The notes under the pieces were generated by a model. The model did no database searches. It was not told the origin of the DNA and was given only the letters and a program-made list of their open reading frames with translations. A stretch of DNA of 64,000 nt from Candidatus Melainabacteria bacterium (GTDB taxonomy: Bacteria; Cyanobacteriota; Vampirovibrionia; 2-02-FULL-35-15), in the NCBI GenBank assembly GCA_016201905.1, contig JACQBQ010000014.1:1-64000 (forward strand), written 5' to 3'. The position numbers were made by a program, and so were the translations under genes. Positions 17,042-24,975 of this stretch are shown one piece after another; the first letter of the stretch is position 1, and each line of letters starts with the position of its first letter.

Positions 17042-17782
17042 ATGAAAGACCTTCTTCCAAAATTTAAAAATACAGAATCAGTTAAGAAAATATTACCTGT
17101 ACATATTGCTGTCATCATGGATGGTAATAGACGCTGGGCTCAGAACAAGAATTTTCCTGCTATGTTTGGGCATAGAGAGGGGGTTCAGGCATTAAAAAAA
17201 ATTACAAGATATGCAAGTGATATAGGGATAAAGTACCTTACTGTTTATGCTTTTTCCACCGAAAACTGGAATAGGAAAAAAGATGAAGTTGATTTTTTAA
17301 TGTATCTAATTCAAGAAGCTATTCAAAATGAATTTGAAGAAATGCACCAAAATAATGTGAAATTAAATGTTCTTGGATTTTATGAAGACTTACCTAAGCC
17401 ACTCCCTAAAGTACTAAATGATGCTGTGAACAAAACGAAAAATAATAGTGGCTTAAATCTTCAAGTAGCAATTAACTATGGCAGCAGAGCTGAAATTGTA
17501 CATGCAGTAAAAGAAATTGGAAAAAAAATATTATCGAATGAAATTAAAGTTGAAGATATAGATGCTGAATTGATTTCTGCAAATCTGCTAACAAAAAATA
17601 TTCCTGATCCGGATCTTTTAATTAGAACAGGTGGCGAACAAAGAATTAGTAATTATTTGCTCTGGCAGTGTGCATATACTGAGTTCTACTCTACTGAGGC
17701 ATTGTGGCCTGCTTTTGATTCAAATGAACTGGACAAAGCTATTGAAGAGTTTAATAGAAGGCATAGAAGGTTTGGAATCTAA
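17042..17782 (+). CDS. uppS: Undecaprenyl pyrophosphate synthase (cis-prenyltransferase)
   Basis: A 246-aa cytosolic enzyme that elongates farnesyl diphosphate to the C55 lipid carrier for cell-wall and surface glycans. IMDGNRRWA at about 25-33 includes the catalytic D27; FSTENW (about 73-78) and DLLIRTGGEQRISNYLLWQ (about 195-213) complete the substrate-binding set. Just after its stop comes a 26-bp copy of the prfA 3' end (see the repeat at 17783-17969). Confidence 0.96.
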   Translation: MKDLLPKFKNTESVKKILPVHIAVIMDGNRRWAQNKNFPAMFGHREGVQALKKITRYASDIGIKYLTVYAFSTENWNRKKDEVDFLMYLIQEAIQNEFEEMHQNNVKLNVLGFYEDLPKPLPKVLNDAVNKTKNNSGLNLQVAINYGSRAEIVHAVKEIGKKILSNEIKVEDIDAELISANLLTKNIPDPDLLIRTGGEQRISNYLLWQCAYTEFYSTEALWPAFDSNELDKAIEEFNRRHRRFGI

Positions 17783-17969
17783 ACTAAGGTTTGTAACTGC
17801 TGCCTTTGGTTTTTTGATCACAGCTGGCACTGCGGTGACGTTGCTCCTCGTGCCAGCTGTGTATAGAACGCTCGACTGGACTGAATAAATCAGTTCCAGT
17901 CTCGCTTTATGGGACAGTTCGAGAATTTGGTTAGTTAATCTACACTAAGGTTTGTAACTGCTGCCTTTG
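17783..17969. repeat. 26-bp direct repeat of the prfA 3' end bracketing two hairpins
   Basis: The 26 bases at 17783-17808 are repeated exactly at 17944-17969, where they encode the last residues of prfA. The 135 bp between them contain a perfect 12-bp stem (CACAGCTGGCAC, 17819-17830, with 17850-17861) and a second hairpin (17874-17901). The pattern suggests a local duplication or a small inserted element. The hairpins may also act as a terminator for the convergent uppS and prfA transcripts. Confidence 0.85.
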
Positions 17970-19016
17970 ATCTTCTGCTATGCAGGCTTCAATAATAGGA
18001 TCTGCATCTCCTTCAAGAGATGCATCTAAAGTAAAATTTTCATTTAATCTGTGATCGGTAATGCGATTATCCTTATAATTGTAAGTTCTGATTTTTTCAC
18101 TACGATCGCCAGTGCCTACCTGCATTTTACGCTTAGCATAGATTTCTTTTTGTTGTCTTTGAAGCTCCATGTCGTATAGTTTTGTTCTAAGTAATTGAAG
18201 CCCTTTGTTTTTATTTTGTAGTTGACTTCTTTCTTCTGTACAGTGCACCATTATTCCTGTAGGTTTATGAACTATTCTTACAGCAGTTTCTACCTTATTT
18301 ACGTTTTGACCGCCAGCACCGCCTGATCTCATGGTGGTTATTTCAAGATCATTTGGCTCAAGTTTTATATCTACCTCATCCACTTCAGGCATAACTGCTA
18401 CAGTGACAGTGCTTGTATGAACTCGCCCCGAAGCTTCAGTCACTGGTACTCTTTGTACTCTATGTACCCCGGATTCAAATTTCAGTTTGCTGTAAACATT
18501 TTCACCGGTAATTTCTACTATTACTAATTTATATCCGCTAATATCTCCAGCATTAGAATCAACGATTTTTGTTCTCCAGCCCTGCTTATCTGCATACCTT
18601 GTATACATCCTCAGAAGATCTCCTGCAAATATGGATGATTCTTCACCGCCTGCTGCAGCACGGATTTCAAGCATTATATCTTTTTCATCATTTGGATCTT
18701 TTGGTAAAAGTAAAACTCTAAGCCTATCTTCAATAGCAATTAACTCTTTTGTTATTCCTTCTATCTCAGATCTGGCTAAGTCTATTAGTGAAGCATCTCC
18801 TTCATTTTTTATAATTTCTTTTGCACCCTCTAGTTCTTTGTTATAGGATTTAAATTTTTGGTATAGATCATAAGTTTCTTGTAGTGATTTTTTAGCTTTT
18901 GATACTTTTTTTAACTGCTCTTGATCTCCATATACTGCAGGATCAGCAAGCTTTTTATCAAGCTCGTTATAAGTCTTTTCAATGTCGTCTAGTTTTTTTA
19001 TTAAAAGGGCATCCAT
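17940..19016 (-). CDS. prfA: Peptide chain release factor 1
   Basis: A 358-aa class-I release factor. The GGQ motif (235-237, in [10 protein letters not shown]) triggers peptidyl-tRNA hydrolysis, and the PxT stop-codon recognition motif is PVT at 191-193, which marks RF1 (UAA/UAG) rather than RF2 (SPF). Full normal length. Convergent with uppS; the 3' terminal 26 bp are duplicated just beyond the gene. No prmC methyltransferase is adjacent. Confidence 0.97.
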   Translation of the reverse strand: MDALLIKKLDDIEKTYNELDKKLADPAVYGDQEQLKKVSKAKKSLQETYDLYQKFKSYNKELEGAKEIIKNEGDASLIDLARSEIEGITKELIAIEDRLRVLLLPKDPNDEKDIMLEIRAAAGGEESSIFAGDLLRMYTRYADKQGWRTKIVDSNAGDISGYKLVIVEITGENVYSKLKFESGVHRVQRVPVTEASGRVHTSTVTVAVMPEVDEVDIKLEPNDLEITTMRSGGAGGQNVNKVETAVRIVHKPTGIMVHCTEERSQLQNKNKGLQLLRTKLYDMELQRQQKEIYAKRKMQVGTGDRSEKIRTYNYKDNRITDHRLNENFTLDASLEGDADPIIEACIAEDQRQQLQTLV

Positions 19017-19327
19017 GATTAAGAGTCTATAAGCTTACGAATAATGAGAAGTTAGACTAAAAATTATAAACTATGCTGGACATATTTATGTTCTAGAGTT
19101 ATATTGGCAGCAGAAAAGCAATAAAAGAATGAGAATATTATTCGTATTCAATTTCAGCTAAAACCATATTATGAACAGTATTTCCATAGTTAAATTTTAG
19201 CTATTGGTTTGGTTAACGTTTTTCATAAGCTCAAAATGAGTCTGGATATGGTGCCTAGAAGCTCAAGCCCTTTACTTTAGAAATTATCTATGTTATTTTA
19301 ACCTATAAGTAAATAAGATAGAAATAT
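19017..19327. other. 311-bp intergenic region, no gene seen
   Basis: This gap separates the divergent prfA (minus) and Tat-signal gene (plus), so it should hold both promoters. I see AT-rich sequence without a convincing -35/-10 pair, hairpin or small reading frame. Confidence 0.5.
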
Positions 19328-20065
19328 ATGCTTGAGATCCCATCAGATCCAAATAATAGGCTTGAACCTTATTTTAGAAATCTTGTAGCTGCAAAGAAAA
19401 ATCAAAAGGCTAATAAGACAGATAGAAGAGAGTTCTTAAAAACTGCTACTGTTGGACTAGTAGCAGGAGTAGCCGGTTACATCGGTATTTCCTCAGTAAA
19501 TAAATTTTTGACAGGAAAAGAATTAGATTTACTGAAAAAAGAAATTGAAAGGCATAAGGATGATTTTATTTGGAGGTTAAAGAAATTAAATGAAGAAACC
19601 CCTAGCTTTTTAGATTTAATAGCTGACTACAGACTACAGTTCTTACAAAGTCCTGATGATAAAAGAAGAATTAGACAACTTTCAGAAAATATACAAAGAA
19701 AAATTGGAACGGATTTTTCAATTAGACTTGATGCAACCATTGAAGGAATTAGTTTTATAAGACAAGTATTTATTAACAATAATATTGACTTCGAAGGATT
19801 GACATCTTACCCAATAGCTAATTTCTCACAATTTCGTCGTTACTACTATAAACTTAATTGGACAGCTAGAGTGTGCAGAGAACTAGTTGAAAAAATAAAA
19901 AACTATAATGAACTAGCAAAATCAATAGGCGAACCTCATTATAGTCCGTGGATTAATGAAGATAAATTAAACCGCGCCAAAGAAGAACTATGTTTAACTG
20001 CTGATTGCTTAGTACCTTATGATTTAATTGCAGAGAATCGTTTAAGAAGAATATGGGGATTTTAA
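19328..20065 (+). CDS. Tat-signal-bearing hypothetical protein, 245 aa
   Basis: I do not recognise the family. About 37 residues in, a twin-arginine motif DRREFLK is followed by a hydrophobic stretch TATVGLVAGVAGYIGI (about 44-59), the layout of a Tat signal or N-in anchor with an unusually long n-region. The remainder is helical, rich in charged and aromatic residues, with no metal-site or catalytic motif apparent. It is convergent with a Rieske oxygenase gene 25 bp away; a functional link is possible but unproven. Confidence 0.6.
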   Translation: MLEIPSDPNNRLEPYFRNLVAAKKNQKANKTDRREFLKTATVGLVAGVAGYIGISSVNKFLTGKELDLLKKEIERHKDDFIWRLKKLNEETPSFLDLIADYRLQFLQSPDDKRRIRQLSENIQRKIGTDFSIRLDATIEGISFIRQVFINNNIDFEGLTSYPIANFSQFRRYYYKLNWTARVCRELVEKIKNYNELAKSIGEPHYSPWINEDKLNRAKEELCLTADCLVPYDLIAENRLRRIWGF

Positions 20066-20090
20066 GTAAGTTAAGGGTTAGGAAAATCAT

Positions 20091-21410
20091 TTATCCTTTT
20101 TTAGCTTCAACAACGATTTGTTCTAGTTCCAGAACCATCCATTTCTGAAAAGCAAACTTAAGTATTTCCGGTTTTAGAAAATGACCAAAATTATCTATGT
20201 CATCTCCTAAATCATTCTCAACTCCAAGTTGTGCGTTTTCACATCTATCTCTGTCCTCATATTGAATCCTTTTAGAACTTGCTTTATATTTTCCACTTAA
20301 AGACATATCCCACCCAAATAATTTGAGCAATTTTTTTAGAATTCCAAGTTTGTGCCAACCAGGAGGAAAGTGGAAACCAAATGTAACCACTGTATCTTTT
20401 CTATCTATAGGACGAACAATATTTGTATCAATAGAATCCATATTAATTGCACGAGGAGGAAGAGGAATATTTCTATCTCTGTTTTGTTTATAGATATTTA
20501 TTGCTGCTGTTGGAGGTAGCTTAAAGTAGTAAGCCATTGCTCCTCCAGGTATCCCAGATGTTTCTTCTTTTACAGGGCAAGTTTGCAGACTGGCAGGACC
20601 AAAATATTGACACTTATATTCTGGAAGCACTAAAGTTTTTGCAAGTGTTTTAAAATGAGTCTCTAGTATATGAGCTGCATCACAATAGTTTCCATCAAAT
20701 AATGCAAAATGACATTTTAGCGAATCATTCCATTCTTCATCATCTGTCTGAAATGATGATATATCCATATCTTTAGTTATTTCATTTAAAGGTGCAAGCA
20801 TAGCCTGAAGACGATTTTTCTCAAGTTCAATTTGTTCTGGTCTATTGCGCAAATCCTGCATAAGTACAAATACAAGTGGACCCCATGTATCAACAACATA
20901 TTTTGTAAGCGGTGATTCATCGTTAATCTTAAACTTCATTCCATGATAAAAACACTTTAATATTTTTTTATTATTATCAAGTCTTTTTACAGCAGATAAG
21001 TTTCCTTTTTCAGGATACTCAGGAGGAGCTACCAATATTTTCTTTTCATGTGTGCATCTATTCTTGAAAGCATGAAGTTTACCTTTCTCATCTTTTATGA
21101 CAAGCAATAAACCGCCAGCAAAATTCAATGTTATGTAATCAAATGGTTTAACCAAATCTTTCGTGTGCCCGACTGCTAGCCAGTTTTGCCTTAGCATAAC
21201 TCTTAATGCTTTCCAAACCTGCTCACCATAGAATTCTGCAGGAAGTGCTTTAGCAGATTGGAAGTGTTCTAAATCAAAATACAAACCTTGCTTAAGTACT
21301 TTAACGGTTTTCTCAAGCTCATCAACATTGCCAAGGTTTGGGTTTTTACGAAAAACATAACTTTGAGCTACTGTTGGCAGTGCTATCCGTTGTACAGGAT
21401 CAATAGCCAT
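20091..21410 (-). CDS. Rieske non-heme iron oxygenase
   Basis: A 439-aa protein from the ATG at 21410, which has GGGAGG 5 bases upstream; the longer TTG start at 21422 would swallow this site. The Rieske [2Fe-2S] motif is C119-T-H121 and C153-F-Y-H156 with 31 residues between the pairs. The mononuclear iron site is suggested by NYCDAAH247ILETH252. This matches the alpha-subunit / PaO-type oxygenases that hydroxylate or demethylate aromatics, sterols or choline-like substrates with electrons from a reductase. No reductase or ferredoxin gene is adjacent. Substrate unknown. Confidence 0.88.
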   Translation of the reverse strand: MAIDPVQRIALPTVAQSYVFRKNPNLGNVDELEKTVKVLKQGLYFDLEHFQSAKALPAEFYGEQVWKALRVMLRQNWLAVGHTKDLVKPFDYITLNFAGGLLLVIKDEKGKLHAFKNRCTHEKKILVAPPEYPEKGNLSAVKRLDNNKKILKCFYHGMKFKINDESPLTKYVVDTWGPLVFVLMQDLRNRPEQIELEKNRLQAMLAPLNEITKDMDISSFQTDDEEWNDSLKCHFALFDGNYCDAAHILETHFKTLAKTLVLPEYKCQYFGPASLQTCPVKEETSGIPGGAMAYYFKLPPTAAINIYKQNRDRNIPLPPRAINMDSIDTNIVRPIDRKDTVVTFGFHFPPGWHKLGILKKLLKLFGWDMSLSGKYKASSKRIQYEDRDRCENAQLGVENDLGDDIDNFGHFLKPEILKFAFQKWMVLELEQIVVEAKKG

Positions 21411-21665
21411 AAAACCTCCCAATTATCTTTTTCGCTTAAAGTTTAGACTGCTTAAGAGTATAAACGAATTTAGAATCAAATTAAAGTACTTACGTGTTCT
21501 ATTTGTTTATTGGTTTTGGAGATTATAGTAATAAAATCAATGTGCTTTAAAACAATATTTAAAATTTGGCTATTAATTGTTAGCTCTTAACCAAATCAAG
21601 GGTTATACCTGATTCACAAGTTATCAGAATTATCCTAATGTTAGCCATATAAAAAATTTAGAAGT

Positions 21666-22241
21666 ATGGAAATTAATATGAGCACAGCATTAATACCGAC
21701 AGAAACGATTGAAACAAAAATATTTTTTATACGTGGCAAAAAGGTGATGATTGATAAAGACTTAGCTGAACTTTATAAAGTTAAACCTATAGCTTTAAGG
21801 CAACAAGTTAAAAGAAATAAAGAGCGCTTCCCTGATGATTTTATGTTTCAACTTACAAGTGAAGAAGTGGAAAGCATGGTATCACAAAATGTGATACCTT
21901 CAAAACAAAGTCTGGGAGGGCATTTGCCTTATGCTTTTACAGAACAAGGTGTTGCAATGCTTTCTAGTGTACTTAACAGTACAAGAGCAGTAATGGTAAA
22001 TATTCAAATCATGCGTACATTTACTAAGCTTAGGGAAATGATTGAAACCCACAAAGATTTAAAACGAAAGATTGAGGATATGGAGAAAAAGTACGACAAG
22101 CAATTTCAAGTTGTGTTTGAAGCTCTAAAACATTTAATTGAACCAATTGAAAGACCTAAAAGAAAAGTCGGATTTTATGTAGCTGATGAAGAAATAAAAA
22201 GCCTGAAAAATTACAAAGGAATCAAGTTTTATGATGAATGA
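21666..22241 (+). CDS. ORF6N (KilA-N-like) domain DNA-binding protein
   Basis: A 191-aa protein with the ORF6N domain of phage antirepressors over about residues 10-100: FFIRGKKVMIDKDLAELY, then QQVKRNKERFPDDFMFQL and YAFTEQGVAMLSSVL. A coiled-coil (about 115-155) and a charged tail follow. Such proteins are common in prophages and mobile islands but also occur as isolated chromosomal genes. Its position next to the plasmid-like element marks the accessory region. DNA-binding and regulatory function are inferred from the family. Confidence 0.88.
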   Translation: MEINMSTALIPTETIETKIFFIRGKKVMIDKDLAELYKVKPIALRQQVKRNKERFPDDFMFQLTSEEVESMVSQNVIPSKQSLGGHLPYAFTEQGVAMLSSVLNSTRAVMVNIQIMRTFTKLREMIETHKDLKRKIEDMEKKYDKQFQVVFEALKHLIEPIERPKRKVGFYVADEEIKSLKNYKGIKFYDE

Positions 22242-22344
22242 AACTCGGGAAGCACTGAACAATTATCGAACTTTCATAAGAAACAATTTTATCAAGGTTA
22301 TTGAAATGGAAAAGCAATGTAGAAGGTTAAAGCTGGTGGCGTAG
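22231..22344 (+). CDS. Possible 37-aa coupled small protein
   Basis: A short frame beginning MMNETREALNNYR overlaps the ORF6N stop (ATGATGAATGA) and runs to a TAG at 22342-22344. It is basic and would be helical. Translational coupling is plausible from the overlap. There is no family evidence and the frame may be chance. Confidence 0.25.
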   Translation: MMNETREALNNYRTFIRNNFIKVIEMEKQCRRLKLVA

Positions 22345-22535
22345 GTCTCTAATCTAGGGCACTCGGACTTAAAAACTACACAAGGATACTTGATGACTAG
22401 TCAAGAAGAAGTAGTAAGGGAAATGTAGAATTGGTAGTATCCACTTTATTTAAACAATTATACATATAATAGTGGTGTATTCTAATCACTCCTGAAAGAA
22501 TCCTTATAATAGTTTCTTCCAGAATTATCGAGAAC

Positions 22536-23379
22536 ATGTATAATTTCAAAATCAAAAGTAAAAAGATATTTCCTTATTTATTGCTTTGCCTACACACTAT
22601 TTCAATAGTCTCACTGGTTTGCCTATACAACAACTATAACTATGAAGAAAGGTTATGTAATGCAATTGTTTCACAGGTAATCTCTGAAGGAATGACACAA
22701 AAACAAAAAGCACTTGCCCTATTACACATAGCTCACAAACTATTGCAGCCAAGAGCAGAGATTCTTGGCAATATCGATCCAAGTCAAGAACTTTTTGATA
22801 ACCGCTTACTAGAAGCAGGAAGTTGCGGCGATTTTACAAATGTTCTTGCAAGGCTTCTTCAAAAAGTAGGATTCAAAGTTAGAATTGCACAAATGCTACA
22901 CAAAGAACAAAAACAGAACAGAACAGAACAGAACAGAACAGAACAGAACAGAACAGAACAGAACAGAACAGAACAGAACAGAACAGATTGAAGCATGTCA
23001 TATTTTACTAGAAACACAAATAAGTGGCAAATGGGTAGTATTAGATCCTTCTTTGGATTTAGCTTTTGAAAAACCCGACGGCAGTTTAGCAAGCTTTGTT
23101 GAGGTAAAAAAAAATTGGGATTACTATAGTCGCCACTTACCTCCTGACTATTCTATAAATGATCTAAATTATGAAAATGTTAGATATACCAATTGGTCGA
23201 AATATCCTATAATTACGCCAGCCATTAAGTCAATCCTATCTTTTTTTATAGGAAAAAGAACTGATGAGATATGTTTATCAATGTACTTTTTGAATCAATA
23301 TCAAAACTGGTTGATAATGACTTTGTTATTTTATTTAATACTAGTAATTATTACTATTAGATTTTTACAAGCAAATTGA
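22536..23379 (+). pseudogene. Membrane transglutaminase-like protein, out of frame at a (GAACA)14 tract
   Basis: Frame one (22536-22991) encodes a membrane anchor (about residues 11-31) and the start of a transglutaminase-like core with the nucleophile C97 in GSCGDF, then runs into the repeat and stops at 22989. The other frame resumes immediately after the repeat with ACHILLE (catalytic His) and WVVLDP (catalytic Asp), and ends with a second membrane segment near the C-terminus. One more repeat unit (15) or two fewer (12) would join the halves into one protein of about 280 aa. It is thus a switched-off phase-variable gene or a recent frameshift. Its substrate is unknown. Confidence 0.8.
22916..22985 (+). 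repeat. Pentanucleotide tract (GAACA)14
   Basis: Fourteen perfect tandem GAACA units (70 bp) lie inside the transglutaminase-like gene, between the codons for the catalytic Cys and His. In any forward frame the tract encodes repeating EQNRT without a stop. Since 5 is not a multiple of 3, gain or loss of one unit changes the downstream frame: counts divisible by three restore the full protein. Confidence 0.97.
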
Positions 23380-23458
23380 CAACAGTAAGATTAACAAAAA
23401 GCAGGTGGATAAGCAAGCACACTTATATTTCTTCCACTTCTATAACCTTGCAAAACCT

Positions 23459-23474
23459 TGTACAATATTGTGCA
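23459..23474. promoter_or_regulatory. Operator-like palindrome at the initiator gene start
   Basis: TGTACAATATTGTGCA is a 16-bp inverted repeat with one mismatched pair, overlapping the ATG at 23474. Two ACCTTG repeats spaced 10 bp apart (23445, 23455) precede it, and a DnaA-box-like site (8 of 9 matches, minus strand) is at 23404-23412. Such an arrangement suits autoregulation of a replication gene, but this is inference from position. Confidence 0.4.
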
Positions 23475-24670
23475 TGGAAATGCAGCACTTAAAAGAACTA
23501 GAACTTATATTCCTAAAGTTTATCTCTCTGGAGAAATATAAAATTGTAGACAACAAGCTTGTCTTTAACTTTGATTTATTGCAACCATTAATTGCAGATA
23601 ATGAAAGAGACTGCGTGAAAAGCCTTTCCAGGATTGAAAAAGAACTTGGAATAAACATTACTTTAGCACAGGACGAAAAGCATGTAATCGTTGAAAACAA
23701 GTTAATTGACAATCCTTTTACAAGCACAGAACGCAGTTCGATTTACACGTACAATTTATTCAATATACTGAATTCAAAATCAATGTCAGATACTTGTAAT
23801 TTAATAGACACAAACGATATTTTTTCACCACTTTCTAAAGGACGCCGGCTTATAATCAGCAACCAGCAGTCACATATCTTAAATCTTCTATTAACTTTCA
23901 ATGATATGAGTTTAAAAAAAGTTAATGATTACCTATCCGGCTATATAAAACAATTTGAAAATGGTAATTTACGCACAATAGCAAGAAATTATTATAAAAA
24001 AGAAACTCACTTTGAACTTCTTATGAAAGTTCTAAGTTCATATAAAGACCTTGAACCAAAGAACCTTTATATTCCTGGAAGTACTGTATATTCGTACGCA
24101 CAGTCCATACCGACTGGCAAGCACGACTTCTTTCAATACAGACCTATTGAATACATTATGCTAATGGAACAAAAAAAGCATTTAGTAATAAAAGATATTA
24201 CAGTATATAAAAAACAAGAAGTTAATAACATTGGAAATAATAAAAATAGCAGAATACAAGCTAATTTTCTACCCCCGTTTATTCCATGGGGAATTACAGT
24301 TGACCTTCTGAGAACACCAGAAGAAATTAAATCCGTTGAAGGATACTGGACAAAATACGGCCCACTTGCTTTAAGAGAAGATGTAATGCTTGCAAGAAAT
24401 GGTGAAGTAGAACACAATTTTAGTTTAGACCAGAAAGCATTTAAAGCATTACAGTGGTTTGCTGTTAATCCTGAACAAGATATTCATTCAACAAGGTTAG
24501 AAGAATTAATAGGCGAAAAAGGTCAGTCTGCAACTGAAGAACAAACACATAGCAGAATGAATGACTTTGTAAGCAAAAGAATTAGAAAACCACTTAAATT
24601 AAATGAGCCAGGTTCAAAAGTAAAAATAGCTGGTTCAGATGGTACTTTTAAACTTATCTACACCCCATAA
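23474..24670 (+). CDS. Candidate plasmid replication initiator (unrecognised family)
   Basis: A 398-aa protein from the ATG at 23474; the open frame extends upstream to a GTG at 23405, and neither start has a clear ribosome-binding site. I do not recognise a family. The sequence alternates helices and strands, with a basic C-terminal segment (SKRIRKPLKLN) near the end. The initiator role is inferred from context: it is the first gene of the co-oriented block, has a palindrome at its start, and is followed at once by 22-bp iteron-like repeats, the layout of iteron plasmids. A transcriptional regulator is the main alternative. Confidence 0.5.
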   Translation: MEMQHLKELELIFLKFISLEKYKIVDNKLVFNFDLLQPLIADNERDCVKSLSRIEKELGINITLAQDEKHVIVENKLIDNPFTSTERSSIYTYNLFNILNSKSMSDTCNLIDTNDIFSPLSKGRRLIISNQQSHILNLLLTFNDMSLKKVNDYLSGYIKQFENGNLRTIARNYYKKETHFELLMKVLSSYKDLEPKNLYIPGSTVYSYAQSIPTGKHDFFQYRPIEYIMLMEQKKHLVIKDITVYKKQEVNNIGNNKNSRIQANFLPPFIPWGITVDLLRTPEEIKSVEGYWTKYGPLALREDVMLARNGEVEHNFSLDQKAFKALQWFAVNPEQDIHSTRLEELIGEKGQSATEEQTHSRMNDFVSKRIRKPLKLNEPGSKVKIAGSDGTFKLIYTP

Positions 24671-24678
24671 AATATATA

Positions 24679-24754
24679 TTCCAACGCTTTGTTATTAATT
24701 TTCCTACGCTTATAAACTAATTTTCCAACGGTTTAGTACTGTACTTTCCAACGG
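24679..24754 (+). repeat. Iteron-like direct repeats, 22-bp period
   Basis: TTCCAACG/TTCCTACG occurs at 24679, 24701, 24723 and 24747, spaced 22, 22 and 24 bp. The next bases are also similar (GCTT, GCTT, GGTT, GGTG). Repeats of about 20-22 bp, two helical turns apart on one face of DNA, in AT-rich sequence next to an initiator gene are characteristic of iteron-controlled plasmid origins. Confidence 0.65.
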
Positions 24755-24771
24755 TGCAGCCATGCATAATC

Positions 24772-24975
24772 ATGTACATGGTTGGCAAACTTTATAACAA
24801 CACAGCATTTTTAGAAAAGACTATAAAAGTATGGCAGCCGTACTCTGAAAAGCCACTGACTTTTGAGGACGCAAGAGAAATAATCCATAACACAGTTGGT
24901 GCCTACAAACTGCTAATTAAATGGGAAATGGAAAGACAGAAGAAAAGTAATGCTACAGGAGAAAAAGAAAAATGA
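24772..24975 (+). CDS. Small hypothetical protein of the element, 67 aa
   Basis: No family recognised. It is mostly helical with a lysine-rich tail. I chose the ATG at 24772; the frame extends to a GTG at 24754, which lies within the last iteron-like repeat. No ribosome-binding site is obvious. Its stop overlaps the start of the next gene as ATGA, so the two are coupled, which supports it being real. Confidence 0.5.
   Translation: MYMVGKLYNNTAFLEKTIKVWQPYSEKPLTFEDAREIIHNTVGAYKLLIKWEMERQKKSNATGEKEK

Noticed and set aside
17631-17888. Plus-strand 85-aa frame overlapping the uppS end
   Set aside because: It overlaps conserved uppS coding sequence in another frame and runs through the hairpin insert; no family pattern.
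21411-21422. TTG start for the Rieske oxygenase
   Set aside because: These bases form the GGGAGG ribosome-binding site for the ATG at 21410.
21423-22535. Left attachment site copying the tRNA-Ser 3' end
   Set aside because: I looked for the tRNA 3' terminal sequence on both strands in this stretch and saw no convincing match; serine recombinase core sites can be very short, so the end remains unplaced.
22916-22985. Sequencing or assembly error as the sole explanation of the split transglutaminase frame
   Set aside because: An error in copy number is possible, but the tract itself is perfect over 14 units and inherently unstable, so a population-level switch is at least as likely. I keep it as a finding with read counting as the test.
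22859-23092. Minus-strand open frame encoding repeated CSVLF
   Set aside because: It is only the reverse reading of the (GAACA)14 tract, which is open in all frames; the plus strand carries the transglutaminase motifs on both sides.
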